A stretch of DNA of 64,000 bases from Maylandia zebra (Eukaryota > Chordata > Actinopteri > Cichliformes > Cichlidae): contig NC_135177.1 of the NCBI RefSeq assembly GCF_041146795.1, positions 23,038,560 to 23,102,559 on the forward strand, written 5' to 3'. A model generated the notes under the pieces. It was given only the letters and a program-made list of their open reading frames with translations, was not told the origin of the DNA and ran no database searches. The position numbers and the translations under genes were made by a program. Below, in pieces: positions 46,501 to 56,935 of the stretch (position 1 is its first letter; every line of letters starts with the position of its first letter).

Positions 46501-49500
46501 CTGTTTTTTTGGATGTCTTCTTACCCGACACTTACTCCTCATTTCTTATTTTATTCCTCCACCTAGGCTCGAGTCTTCCCAGGATGATGCCTTTATCTGG
46601 ACCTACACGTGTGGAAGCCATGTTTTCTCACACACCTGGAACATCAGATGGCAGTGGAGGAACCACAGTGGGAGGAGCATGCTTACTGCACTTCCTGCCT
46701 GGTGACAATATCGCTCTGCTCATCTCTGAGCCCAGAGATGGGTGGCACTACGGTCAAAATGAACGAACGGGACGGTATGGTTTATCCATATTTTCATCCT
46801 GATTCATATTTTGAGGGGGCCTTAAAACATTTAATGTCACTATTGTGCTCAAAATAAAAAATAAGACTGCATTAAATAAGGTCAGACAAGGATTTATAAA
46901 CTGTCTCCAGCTGGTAGCTTGTGTTTCTGTAAATAAAACAAAGCAAGCACACCATGTTTACTTTGTTCATTTAGTCTCCCAATCAGAATTAGAGCTGCTA
47001 AATTTGGAAATGACCAAACCTTTCGGTGGTTGAAAAAAACTAAATGGGTTAATTAAGCAACCAATGACCACACAGGCTCTGCCAGCCCTAGTGCCCATCG
47101 TTGCATGCAAGTGCTGGCACCATTGGATTCTTTGATGTTAAAAATGTATATTTAGCATTTAAAACAAAGAATCAATTTCATGTAGAACGAGAAATATAAT
47201 GAACAGAGTTTTACGGTAGCAATAAAATCAAAGAGGAAAGTGTTATAGGTTAGCTGGCTTGACAAAACCTAATTTACCAGATGTAGATAACAGGTGGTTA
47301 TCAGTCTTTTATCTTGAGTTAGGCCTTCTGCTTCAGGCTCTGAGTGTGCTCACATTCTCACAAAATGATCCCTATGAGCGCCCCCTACTCCAGTCGGTAT
47401 CAGCTGATGATGATAAAATGGTGATATAATCTATAAAAAAACGAAAAAATATAAGAGTTTAATGCAACACTGTTGCAAATAGGACAAGAAATTAATGTTG
47501 CAAAAAAATGTTAATCCTGGGATTTATTGCACAGTCGGTAAAATAAACATTTTAATTCGAGTTAATTATTTTACTACACAGTGCGGTCTCATTGCTGTTG
47601 TTCATTTCTAACATGAGTTAACACCTTAAAATGGATACGTTTATACTAATTAAAAGTTGAAAAAGAGGTTTTTGATCTCTGACAAACTAAAGCGATTTAC
47701 ATGTCTCCTTTATGTAATGGTAACTTATGATATATATAAACCTTTACTTAGCCAGGAAGATCCCAATGAGATTAAAGTGCAAATAATTTAAATGGGTGTC
47801 CTTACTTTGGGTTCTGTGTTCTAGTAGGTGCAATTCTAGCAGTATAAAGGAGACTTGGCAGTAGATTAGAATAAAGTACAGCAACATTTCTGCATCACCA
47901 AATGAATGCATGCATGCTCCCATTTGCACTGCTATAACTTTACTGTAGAAATAAGTTACCATGGTGATTTCATCAGGTGAAATGAGAGCCCCTTTGAAGA
48001 CACAGAAAACTCTCACTTTACGCTCAACATAGCTCACGAAAATGTTAATCTCGCTTTGTTGTTAACTTGAATAAAAAGGCAAATGAAAACAACGTTGCTT
48101 TTTTCTTATAGAATACTTATACAGTAATATTTTTACACATGCCTACATTGTAAATGTGACTAAAAGGACATTCAGTAACGGAGCAAATGAACAGTCCTGT
48201 CTTCTGTGGCCTTTTCTACAACATCGCTCCCAGTAACGTCGTGCTCCTTTTTCGATACTACATTAAAGAAAACTTCTCTCTGGTACCAAATTATGCCCTT
48301 ACTTTACTAAGTTTTCTTCACACAGTCTCTGACATTTCTTGCGTCTTTAAATGTCAACTTTATTGATTCAACCGGTGAAATGTTTTTTCACAGGAAAGGC
48401 TGGTTTCCTTTCTCTTACACTCAGCCACATCATACCAAGATGGATCTTCTCGAGAGGTAAGTGAACAAATAACAACTGCTGAAATCTGTTGGTCTGAAGG
48501 CTAACAGCTCTGACATTAGTGATGATGCTTCCATAGTTTTTTTTGGGTGATTCACACTTGATGGAGTCATTTTCAGGCTGAATCCTTTATGACTCTCTCC
48601 ACTTTCCCATCCATGTATTCTCAGTCACTAAATACACATTTCATGCCAACATAATCATCCTGTCTGCCTTCAGTATCCCCACCACCCTCTCTCAACTTAC
48701 TCTTTTTTCCAACAGCAACAAAGTTGTTGATAGATTCACACAAAAACCAACATTTGCCTACTCTCATTGTGTCTCCTTTATCTTTTTTCCACTGTGTATT
48801 CCTTCCTCTCTGTCTGTGACCTTCCCTGTAGCTCGCTCTTCTTATCTAGAGCTAACAGCACCAGTACCGGGCAACTTGACAAACTAGGGTCTCCGGGTCT
48901 CCCAGCCCTCACCCCTGAGTCGGAGGAGGAACGCTCCCTTCCTCCCCAGAGGGTCAGCACCTTCCGCCCGCGCCCCTACAGCATGGCCGACAGCAACAAG
49001 GTCAGAAACACGAAACCTGTGGGAGGAGCTCAAGGGTTAGAGTGAGGGCGTCCTCACAGTTGACCCTGACTATTAAAGTAGCAGATACTTCTGCTTTCTA
49101 ATAATTCAGTACAAATACCGACGCGCATCTCTACTGACTTACAGATCACCTCAGAGTTGGCCTCCCCACCTCCCTCACCGACCAGGTAACTTACAGGTGC
49201 TAATCAAAGGAAATTGAGCATTTTTACTTGTCATCGCCCATTCACTGAAAATACTACACAGTCTATAAACTACCTCTGAATAAATTCCGACTTGTGCACC
49301 TAATTCTGGTTGTTTATGTTTGGTTGGCACATCAAATTTTTTTCATATTGTGTTTGTTTTTGCACTTGCATCAGTGCAAGACTGTGACGAGTCCAATCTG
49401 ATGGTGGACACATAAAAAATAGTATCAGCTGCCCAAAACATAATAATAACCATAGCAGGCATGAACAAGTCAGAAGTGAGCACTGAGTCCTGCAGTGTCA

Positions 49501-49691
49501 ATGTCTCTGTAGAGCTGCTATCACAGCATGTCTAACTTAGAAAAGTATAATCCTAAATTCTTCACATGCCCATGTAATCACCAGTTTAAGTTACGTATTT
49601 ATCGCTTCCTTCTTTCAGGCCCAATCCATTTTCACATGTCCGACTCCGAAAGACCGTCACCAACGATCGCTCAGCTCCCATCATCGAGTGA
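40549..49691 (+). CDS. BAIAP2-family I-BAR/SH3/WH2 protein (IRSp53/IRTKS-like), 671 aa
   Basis: Family members bend membranes outward and link Rho GTPases to actin assembly. Exons are 40549-40596, 40707-40782, 40869-40955, 41525-41586, 43163-43234, 43515-43652, 44193-44345, 44753-44929, 45828-46476, 46567-46774, 48394-48456, 48832-49000, 49145-49185 and 49619-49691. All are GT-AG and phase-consistent. Residues 1-245 form the I-BAR domain (MSRTEEVNKMTENVYK, FNPSLKNFVTMGKHYEKAL, basic KKLRRKSQGSRHPNKY). Exon 45828-46476 adds 216 residues rich in Ser, Pro, Thr and Gln. SH3 is at about 498-572 (EAMFSHTPG, DNIALLISEPRDGWHYG, GWFPFSYTQ). A WH2-like C-terminus has NPFSHVRLRKTVTNDRSAP and ends APIIE. 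Length exceeds the usual 510-550 aa. The CRIB-like segment of IRSp53 (PIPGAKPLPVPPELAPF) has no visible counterpart between exons ending 44929 and starting 45828. I-BAR resembles BAIAP2, the lack of CRIB resembles BAIAP2L1, so no symbol is given. Confidence 0.92.
41587..43162. other. Intron with decayed hAT-type insertions
   Basis: Holds a small relic with GGAAAATTAATTGCCCACCCCTGG at about 41998-42022 (one end of the MITE family seen at 19407) and a longer relic at 42307-42784. Confidence 0.5.
42307..42784. mobile_element. Decayed hAT-type element, about 478 bp
   Basis: The left end CAGGGGTGTCAAACATAAGG and right end GGCGTTTGGGATACCTG are a degraded inverted pair. Flanks CTGTACA and CTCTACA may be remnants of a target duplication. 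GTCCGGGGAACAAAGTCAGC and GGTCCGGCCCACAA are typical subterminal words. No transposase. Confidence 0.6.
44930..45827. other. BAIAP2-like intron, no repeat recognised
   Basis: Joins the I-BAR part to the Ser/Pro exon. I looked for a CRIB-coding exon in this interval and did not find one. Confidence 0.5.
46775..48393. other. BAIAP2-like intron splitting the SH3 domain
   Basis: Long AT-rich intron inside the SH3 coding sequence, between a codon split as CG|G. No gene or complete repeat was seen. Confidence 0.5.
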
Positions 49692-50303
49692 GCTTTTTAT
49701 TCCCACCGCAGCAGCAGCAGCAGCAGTGTATCTCTGTGGTTCATCAGTACATCGCACCTCAGGTTGATTCCTGGAAAGAAGCACACTGGCTAATGTTAAT
49801 GTTCTACTTTTAAATGTAATATTCTGTGTGTTTCAAGTATAAAGGCTGTTATAAATATGAGTACAGCCGACTGGATTTGTAGGTTGCTGGGGGAGAAGAG
49901 ACAATTGTAACATGTGAGAAACTGCTTTAGTGAAGTGTTGGCTTTAATATAAAAACTAGATGTTTAGATGTTTAGCTTCATGTTTGTCACACTGTGTCCG
50001 GCTTGTCCTGAATAACTAACATGCTTTAGTTTGAATTATGACAGATACAGTTGTTTCTTTTACTGTTTTAAAAAGGTTTTTTTCTTCCTTTTTGGTTATT
50101 TTTGTGCATATTCAGAGATGTTTTCTGTGTTCAGCTGATTTAGGGACTGGATCCTAATAGCAGGTTGTGCACATTGACTATGATGAAGTGTTATGGGAAG
50201 AGGACAGGCTCCTTCTCTATTACAGTATTATATTTTTTAGAAAAGCTGCCAGATCTGGTGCATTTTCTTGGTGCTGGTGAAGGTGAGCATTTAAAAGTAT
50301 TAA

Positions 50304-50340
<37 letters not shown>

Positions 50341-51290
50341 TTTGTTTTTTCATTTTATTTTAACACAGTGATTGTCTGGGTAAGCTACTTGACATTAATG
50401 AAACTGGCACAATGACTTATGTTTATGTCATGTTTTAGTTTCTGAACATGAGCGATGTTGTTTGAAGGCACAAGTCTGTCAGATACATCCTGTTGTGCCA
50501 CTTAACACCATTCATTCTGCTGCTGTAAAGTTACATGTTAGCAGTTGCGAGTAGATGATTTAAAAAATTGCTTTCTGCTTGAAATTTGATTATCTAGAGT
50601 TGATCCATCCACTCGCTGAGTGAAATCATCAAAATTGTCCTCTTTTTAAATACAGAGCATCGCTGACAACACAAAGAAAACTCGTAAACTTCACAGACAC
50701 AAACTGCAAAAGTTGGTAGTTGAATGTTTGGATAGTGGTATCACCGAAAGAAGTGTTTTGTTTGAAAGTAGGATGTCGTGGTGGGTTCAAAGTCTTAAGA
50801 GTGAGAGATTTGCATGCTTAGTCTTTGGATTTGATGTCTTCTTGATTTCTTTTCAGTCCCAAAGCTATTCACGAGCTAGGCTGCTTAATTGTAGTTGTAC
50901 GTCCATCAGTCAGACTAAGCAGAATCTTAAAGTGATGTATGGATGCTAAGACAGATGATGATTAGGTTTTTACTGAGAAACTGTATCCGTGAAAGTGATG
51001 AAGAAAGTATACAGGAAGTTGACCAACGTCTGAGCAAGTGTTCATGGTAATCTACAGACATCCAAAGTAATTTTTTTGTAGCTCTGTCCTCTTTGTTGCC
51101 TCTAACAAAGTGAAATCTGTGCAAACTGAAGCAGTTCATGTTCCTGGTTTAACTGCCTCAAGTTACTTTGATGTTTTAGCACCTTTTAGATTCATAATAT
51201 CACCTGAAAAGCTTGTAGAAAAAAATATCTATCAGCATATATTGTACTCACTTTGTGTAGTGTTGCTTCATTAATAAAGATGACAGCAAA
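49692..51290 (+). other. 3' UTR of the BAIAP2-like gene (inferred)
   Basis: Begins after the TGA at 49689-49691 and contains a short (GCA)5-type run near 49710 and a (TG)n at about 50305-50337. AATAAA at 51273-51278 in TTAATAAAGATG is a good end signal. Confidence 0.55.
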
Positions 51291-51661
51291 ATGCTTTTAA
51301 TGCATGTAAATAGTGCCAGAAATTGTGTGAATTTATGATTTCTTTGTAAAAATTTCACTTTGGTAGAACATTTGGGCTTTGTGGTAATACAGAGCAAACA
51401 TCTGGAAAGTGCACAGCCGCTGGTAGAGAAATTCAGTCTTCAGCTCAGAGTGACTTACACAGAATGAGATACAATTGGTACAGAGTTTGGATACACAATG
51501 TCACTAATTCAAGTTGAATTTAACCTTTAAAAAGCAAATTATTTAGTCACAAATACATTTAAAGCAAGGAGGAGAGTTCTGAAAGAATTGCATGTGAGAT
51601 TAAACTCATTAAAAAATGTAAATAATGTAAAATGAACAGATAACGTTATTTAAGTTTCAAA

Positions 51662-52250
51662 CCTACACTCATTGCCACTTATGGTACACCTGTTTAGGTG
51701 CTTGTTAGTGCAAATATCTCATCAGCCAATCACATGTCAGCAACTAAATACATTTAGGAACGCAGACATGATCAAAAGGACCTCCTGAAGTTCAAACCGA
51801 ACATCCGAATGGGGAAAAAAGATGATTTAAGGGACTTTGAATGTGGCATGACTGTGAAAATGGCCAGACTCCTTTAAGCTGATAGTCAGGCAACAATAAC
51901 TCAAATAACCACTACAACTGAGGTATGTAGAAGAGCATCTCTGTATCCACAAGACATCAAACCTAGAAGCTACGGCAGCAGAAGACCACACTGGGTGCCA
52001 CTCCTGTGAGGAAAATAAGCTTACAGTATGCACAGGCCCACCACAAGTTAGACAATATGGTATTTGAAGAATATTATCTGGCCATGATAGAAACTGTGAG
52101 GTTTTCTGAGGAATATTTCCAGCAACTTGTTGAAACTGTGCCACAAAAGCTCTGAAAGAAAGCAAAAGGGGATCCAACCTGGCACAAGCACAGTGTACCT
52201 AATGAAGTGGTTAGTAGTTCCCCTGCACTTTAAATCAAAGCTGAACAACG
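51662..52250 (+). mobile_element. Decayed Tc1/mariner-like copy
   Basis: It begins CCTACACTCATTGCCACTTA with GGTACACCTG. Its body contains CATCCGAATGGGGAAAAAAG, GGCATGACTGTGAAAATGGC, CAACAATAACTCAAATAACC and CAGCAGAAGACCACACTGGG, which correspond to the N-terminal half of a fish Tc1-like transposase read on the plus strand. The frame is badly broken and the 3' half is missing. Confidence 0.75.
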
Positions 52251-53054
52251 TAGGCGAGAGCTGTCCCGTCACAACTCAAACACAAGTTCAGAACACTTCT
52301 GTTAGAATTGAAATGTTGTTCGACATTAGACACATTTATTTATACACTTTATCTGCAGAAAACAATGCATCTATTCAGACACTACTGAATATAACACTAC
52401 TATGAATATTTCAGAGGAACAGACTTTATCTGGACTACTAATGCTTACATGTGAAATAAAAGGTCGATGAAACAAGCTTTTGCATGATTTGAAAAACTGA
52501 GATTTCTGCAGAGAACACACAGTTATATTGTTATTTAGTATATTCAAACTTTGTACAGGTGAGAAGAAATAAGAGATATTGAAAGATATTTTACAACCTA
52601 CTTCATGTTTTCACTAAAAAAAAAACAAAAAAACAAAAAACAGGGGGTATCCATCCATGAGGGGTGCGAGCAGAATTAAAGCTGGTATGAAAAGAATTTT
52701 TTATACCAGCCTTAATCTGATTACAGCTTCTTATTTTTAAACTAAGCCACCTCTGAAGGATCAGAACTGTGTTGAAGCTTAGTTTCAAAACAAAAATCTT
52801 AACCCTGAGTAACTTTTAACTGAGAAAAAAACTGTTTCACATGTATGTATGTTTGAGAGGTAAAGGTGTAGATCAAACTTAAAGCAACTTAAACTGTGAC
52901 TGATCAACTCTGCTTCGATTTCACAGAAAAATACTTATTAATGCTGTTACTGATTACAGGCTTTGTTATTAATTAATTCAACAGAACCAATTAGACACTG
53001 TTGCTATAGTTTGCACATCATTAACCTAAATGCACTGAAATAATACAGATGAAA
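52251..53054. other. Intergenic, no gene recognised
   Basis: Contains a hairpin-forming repeat at about 52675-52715, where ATTAAAGCTGGTATGAAAA pairs imperfectly with TTTTATACCAGCCTTAAT. Nothing else was seen. Confidence 0.45.
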
Positions 53055-53143
53055 CAAAAGTAGAATTAAATAGAATCTTTATTGTTGGACACAGACATTG
53101 GAGGCAACTATTTAGACAGATATTAACATGAGAAAATCTGAAG

Positions 53144-56099
53144 TTATAGATTTTTGATCCAATCCAAGTTTCTTCCTTTTGGTTCACGTGGATGAGCTGG
53201 AATGTCGGGCATGTTTCCATCATCTCGCACAGGAACTGTGAAGAGAAAATAAGGTAGGAGTTTTAGGATGCTGAAACGTCAGCTTTCAATTACACTCGAA
53301 CCTGCTGTGACATAAAGATCGCCAGTGTTTACCTGGGTAGTTGTACGGCACAGCTGCGTTCAACATTGCTGTATATTTTGTAAGTGGGCTGATGAACGGA
53401 AGAATGGCACCTGAGAAAAGACATTTGAACACATATGGCATTACACTCACAGTTCACTGTGCCTCTATAGGTCAATTGAGAATAATTGAATCATTGCACA
53501 AGGTGCACAGTCATACAGAAACATAATAAACACAGATAGCAACGACTCTGACTGGCATGGCTTTAAGTGTCAATATAAAGTTACTCATTTAAAATGCTGA
53601 TTTATGAAAATTCAGACCAAAAGATTTTGGAGCCCTCTGACCAAAAACCGTTTGATGTTAACTTGTCCGGCATTTTGGACAAGTTTCATTAAGAAACTGT
53701 ATACACACTCCTCCCTCATTGAATTGCTTTGTTTAGATTCTTTAGCTTACTAATTTTCTCCAGTTTGAAACGAAATAATAATGCAGAAGAAGTGATTTCA
53801 TGTTAGTTTTCACAACAAATTCCTCCATGACTCAAACATCCACATATCTACTACTGTGGAATCAGCAAAGACGCCTCAAATCGCTGGTCGTTGAATAACA
53901 CGAGTAACCAAAGCCAACTGTCTGCAGTACATGAAGCAGAGTAACATAACAGGCGGGCAGATGGTGATGCCAAGTTAGCCGAGATTTTAGAGTCAAGCTG
54001 CCAAATAATTTCTTAAATACACTGCTGGAAAGTTCATGGGCAATGACATTGTTATTTTCTGATTATAACCTAATTTGATATTGGCCACAAAAATTCAGTA
54101 AATTCTGTATTGTGTTGTTAAATAATGTATTTATATCGAACTTTTCTACACCTACTTACCACACAAAGCACTTCAATCTACAAGTTACATGTTATCCAAA
54201 TAGCACTGTATTCCATAAACTTTAAGCATATAGCTGCTAGAGGTGGGAATCACCATACAACTCACGATACGATATTATCACAACACTTAACGCACGATAC
54301 GATATTATTGCAATTTTTTAATAATATTTTGCGATATTCATATTCTGTACATAAAGGTAAACTTTATCAATATTCATTTTATCTAATATCAAAGTCTCGC
54401 ACTCAGTCTTTCTCTCATTTCAGTTTTATTGTTGACAAACTGAACGGTTTGTATTACAGTCTAGTCCAAATTAACTGAGTGCAACCATCTGGTACAATTA
54501 TAGCTATTCTGAACTATGCAATTTATGAAAACTATGCAGCCCATTCAGCAAATGACAGATTTGAAAGTAAATGAAAACAAAATATAATTTTACATTAAAT
54601 AAAAAAGTTTTAAACTTAATTAAAATAAAACATGTCTTAAATTAAAATAAGTAAACTGTCATGTTTATTGCTGCCAAAAAAAAGTTAAACACATTTGGAC
54701 AGTGAAGGAATGTCAGGATTCTTGCTCAGAAAAAGGATCAACATGCTCTGAAGTCAGAGCACAAAAACCTTTTTATCGATTTCTGCTGTCCCTGTATCGA
54801 TACATTATTAGCAAACAAAATATCACGATACTACACAGTATCGATTTTTCCCCCCACCCCTAATAGCTGCCCAAATCCACAGCCAGTTTCAAACCACCAA
54901 CATGCATAAAAGTTTCAACTGTGAGAGGACGCTGGAACACAGCAAGGCTCGCTGGTGAAGTACACCATCGTGCCACCTCTATACAAGCAATGTAGGATCG
55001 CTCGATGCCACTCTCTCTCTCGTTTGCAGGTGGTTCAAAATGCAGCCGCTCGACTCTTAACTTGTACAAAGAAAAGGCAGAATATCAGTCCTGTTTTAAT
55101 CCATAGATTACCTCCACAATATATTACAGATCTTTTAACTCCAGGTCACTGAGGTCATCATCACAACAACTTCTTTCATAAAAATTAAAAATGATTGGGT
55201 TTTTGCTGTGTTTGCCCCCCCTGGCTCTGGAATAGTCTGCTACCCCACATAAGAAGCTGTTCGACAATAAACTGTTTTAAATCAGCTCTAAAAGATCGAA
55301 GCTCTATCTACTTTAAATTGCCTTTTGTCAAGTGTGAGGTGACTCGTGGATTTTAATTGGGTTCTTGAGACCTGGATTACAAGTGACTGTGCCTTTAAAG
55401 CACTTTGGTCAACTACTGTTGTTTTAACACGTGCAATATAAATAAAAGGACTTGACACACAAAGACTATAACGTGCTTATTTGTTTTCTTTATTCGGTCT
55501 TTCCATGCTGGACATATAAATCGTATACTCAGTTCAATTAAACTGAACACAAGACAGCTACGCTGATGTAAGTCTACGAAAGCGGATTATTGTGAGACGT
55601 ATAGCTAGCAATCTTCTGATTAATATTTCATGTTGCCACACTGTCATTCATCGGCGTTGCAGAACTGCCATTGTATGTTATTTAAAGCTATGCTCTCTCT
55701 CTCTCTCTCTCTTTCTCTCTCGCTGCGCCACTCTCACAGATTTCTAACAGGTTGGCGACTTACCAACCAGTCCAATTCCACAAGAAGCCATGATAACCGG
55801 CTCCTTGTTCCACGCATTCCTCAGGAAAGCTCCGATTCCTGCAGACAGAAACCCACGGGCAGGTTAAAAACCGCACCGAGTGACAGGCTACGTACGGTTA
55901 ACCAATGCTAGTTAATGTTAGCAACACATCCAAGGTCACATTTTTCGAACGAATACATCAGAACTAAAGTATTTCTAAGATCCGGTTAGAGTAATTTTAA
56001 ATATATAAGGTGTTTATCTGTACTATCCGAGGGTCCAAGTAAACCGAATTTCACTGATTAGAAGTCAAAAAGATGACAAAATATACACATACCCGCCAT
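53144..56099 (-). CDS. ndufa3: NADH:ubiquinone oxidoreductase subunit A3 (complex I accessory subunit), 83 aa
   Basis: A small single-pass inner-membrane accessory subunit of respiratory complex I. Exons in transcript order are 56099-56093, 55838-55764, 53410-53333 and 53235-53144. All are GT-AG and the phases agree. The first coding exon is only 7 nt (ATG GCG G). The protein starts MAGIGAFLRNAWNKEPV, then a hydrophobic segment (VIMASCGIGLVGAILPFISP) spanning the membrane, TKYTAMLNAAVPYNYPVPV, and the soluble tail RDDGNMPDIPAHPREPKG ending DWIKNL. Human NDUFA3 is 84 aa and shares NAWDKEPV, YNYPVPVRDDGNMPD. AATAAA on the minus strand at 53083-53078 closes the transcript. The third intron-size gap (53411-55763) is swollen by a hAT element and a LINE tail. 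The gene is head-to-head with tfpt. Confidence 0.95.
54238..54862. mobile_element. Non-autonomous hAT-type element, 625 bp, exact 8-bp target duplication
   Basis: Flanked by ATAGCTGC at 54230-54237 and 54863-54870. The ends TAGAGGTGGGAATCACC and TTTTTCCCCCCACCCCTAA are an imperfect inverted pair. Subterminal ACGATACGATATTAT and AATATCACGATACTAC words face each other. No transposase. It lies in an ndufa3 intron. Confidence 0.85.
54975..55465 (+). mobile_element. LINE ORF2 3' fragment (L2/CR1-like)
   Basis: The plus-strand frame reads LQVVQNAAARLLTCTKKRQN followed by ISPVLIHRLPP, a sequence typical of the end of reverse-transcriptase ORF2 in fish L2-type LINEs. It is followed by a remnant like LWNSLLPHIRS and a 3' UTR ending AAAGCACTTTGGTCAAC and GTGCAATATAAATAAAAGGA. 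It is 5'-truncated, disrupted, and inserted in an ndufa3 intron in antisense orientation. Confidence 0.75.
55692..55722. repeat. (CT)n microsatellite
   Basis: A CT run of about 30 bp just downstream (in gene sense) of ndufa3 exon 2. Ordinary simple repeat. Confidence 0.9.
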
Positions 56100-56384
56100 A
56101 TTGTCTGGTGTAGTTTCCACCGAGCGAGTTCTCATGGGAAATGTAGTGACTGCTAAAAATGACGTATAATTCCTGCGCCCGCCGCACGAAAACAGAGAGG
56201 GAAACAGAGGATCCCTGGAAGCTTCGGGATTGATTTAAGTCAGCTATCATGCTATTAAACGGCCTTAGCTAAAGCTAAACAGAGAAAACGACACTGCACG
56301 CAGCTTGTGCTCAGGTTGATGATGACACTGGTCGAAGTGTCGCTTTAAACACACGTTAAAAACATCGTTTCGAGACTAACAAAT
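56100..56384. promoter_or_regulatory. Shared bidirectional promoter of ndufa3 (-) and tfpt (+)
   Basis: Only about 285 bp separate the ndufa3 start codon (56099-56097) from the donor AACAAAT|GTAAGT after 56384, which I take as the end of the non-coding first exon of tfpt. The region is GC-richer than its surroundings (CGCCCGCCGCACG at about 56175), has no TATA box and contains a ZNF143-type site. Divergent arrangement with one compact promoter is the simplest reading. Confidence 0.65.
56135..56147 (-). promoter_or_regulatory. ZNF143/THAP11-type motif
   Basis: The minus strand reads ACTACATTTCCCA, matching the known core ACTACAnTTCCCA. It lies 36 bp upstream of the ndufa3 start codon, inside the bidirectional promoter. 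This motif is known to be enriched at divergent promoters and at nuclear genes for mitochondrial proteins. Confidence 0.65.
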
Positions 56385-56935
56385 GTAAGTACTATTAGAC
56401 TAATGGATTGTTTTAGTACTAAACAATAATCAGGCGTGGTGACATCAGAAGTCTAAAACATGGGAAATTCTTGTTTTGAACTTTTCAGCCGTTTTTACTC
56501 CACTGGGAACCCCGACCACTATATCAGGCTTTTACTGACTCACAAACAGCTGTTGAGTTACTGTAATTACTATCCAGATCTCAGCATCGCGCAGTAAAAT
56601 AGTAGATTTAAATTTTGTGTTATAAGTTTATATCGGCAAATAATGTGCAACTAAATCTTTAAGATAAGTGTAGCGGAGTAAATCCTGAGCACCTCCTTTG
56701 CTGCAGGTATTTCCGCTATAAAGTCAGAGGACAGCTGCTGTCCACGTGGGTCAATTTCAGCCACTTTGCTTCACATACAAACTGAGTGGTTGGTTAAAAC
56801 ACCATTGCTGGCGCTAGGCAGTGAGGCCGTTGAATCCTATTTGCCCAGTGTATTTGCTAGTATTTCTTCTTGATGAATGACTCATAACCGCTGCACAGGC
56901 TGTTTACATTAACAGAGAAACTTCTTTCCCTCCAG

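Noticed and set aside
54955-55152. 65-aa frame with VVQNAAARLL taken as a host gene
   Set aside because: It is the end of a LINE ORF2, as the following 3' UTR-like sequence shows.
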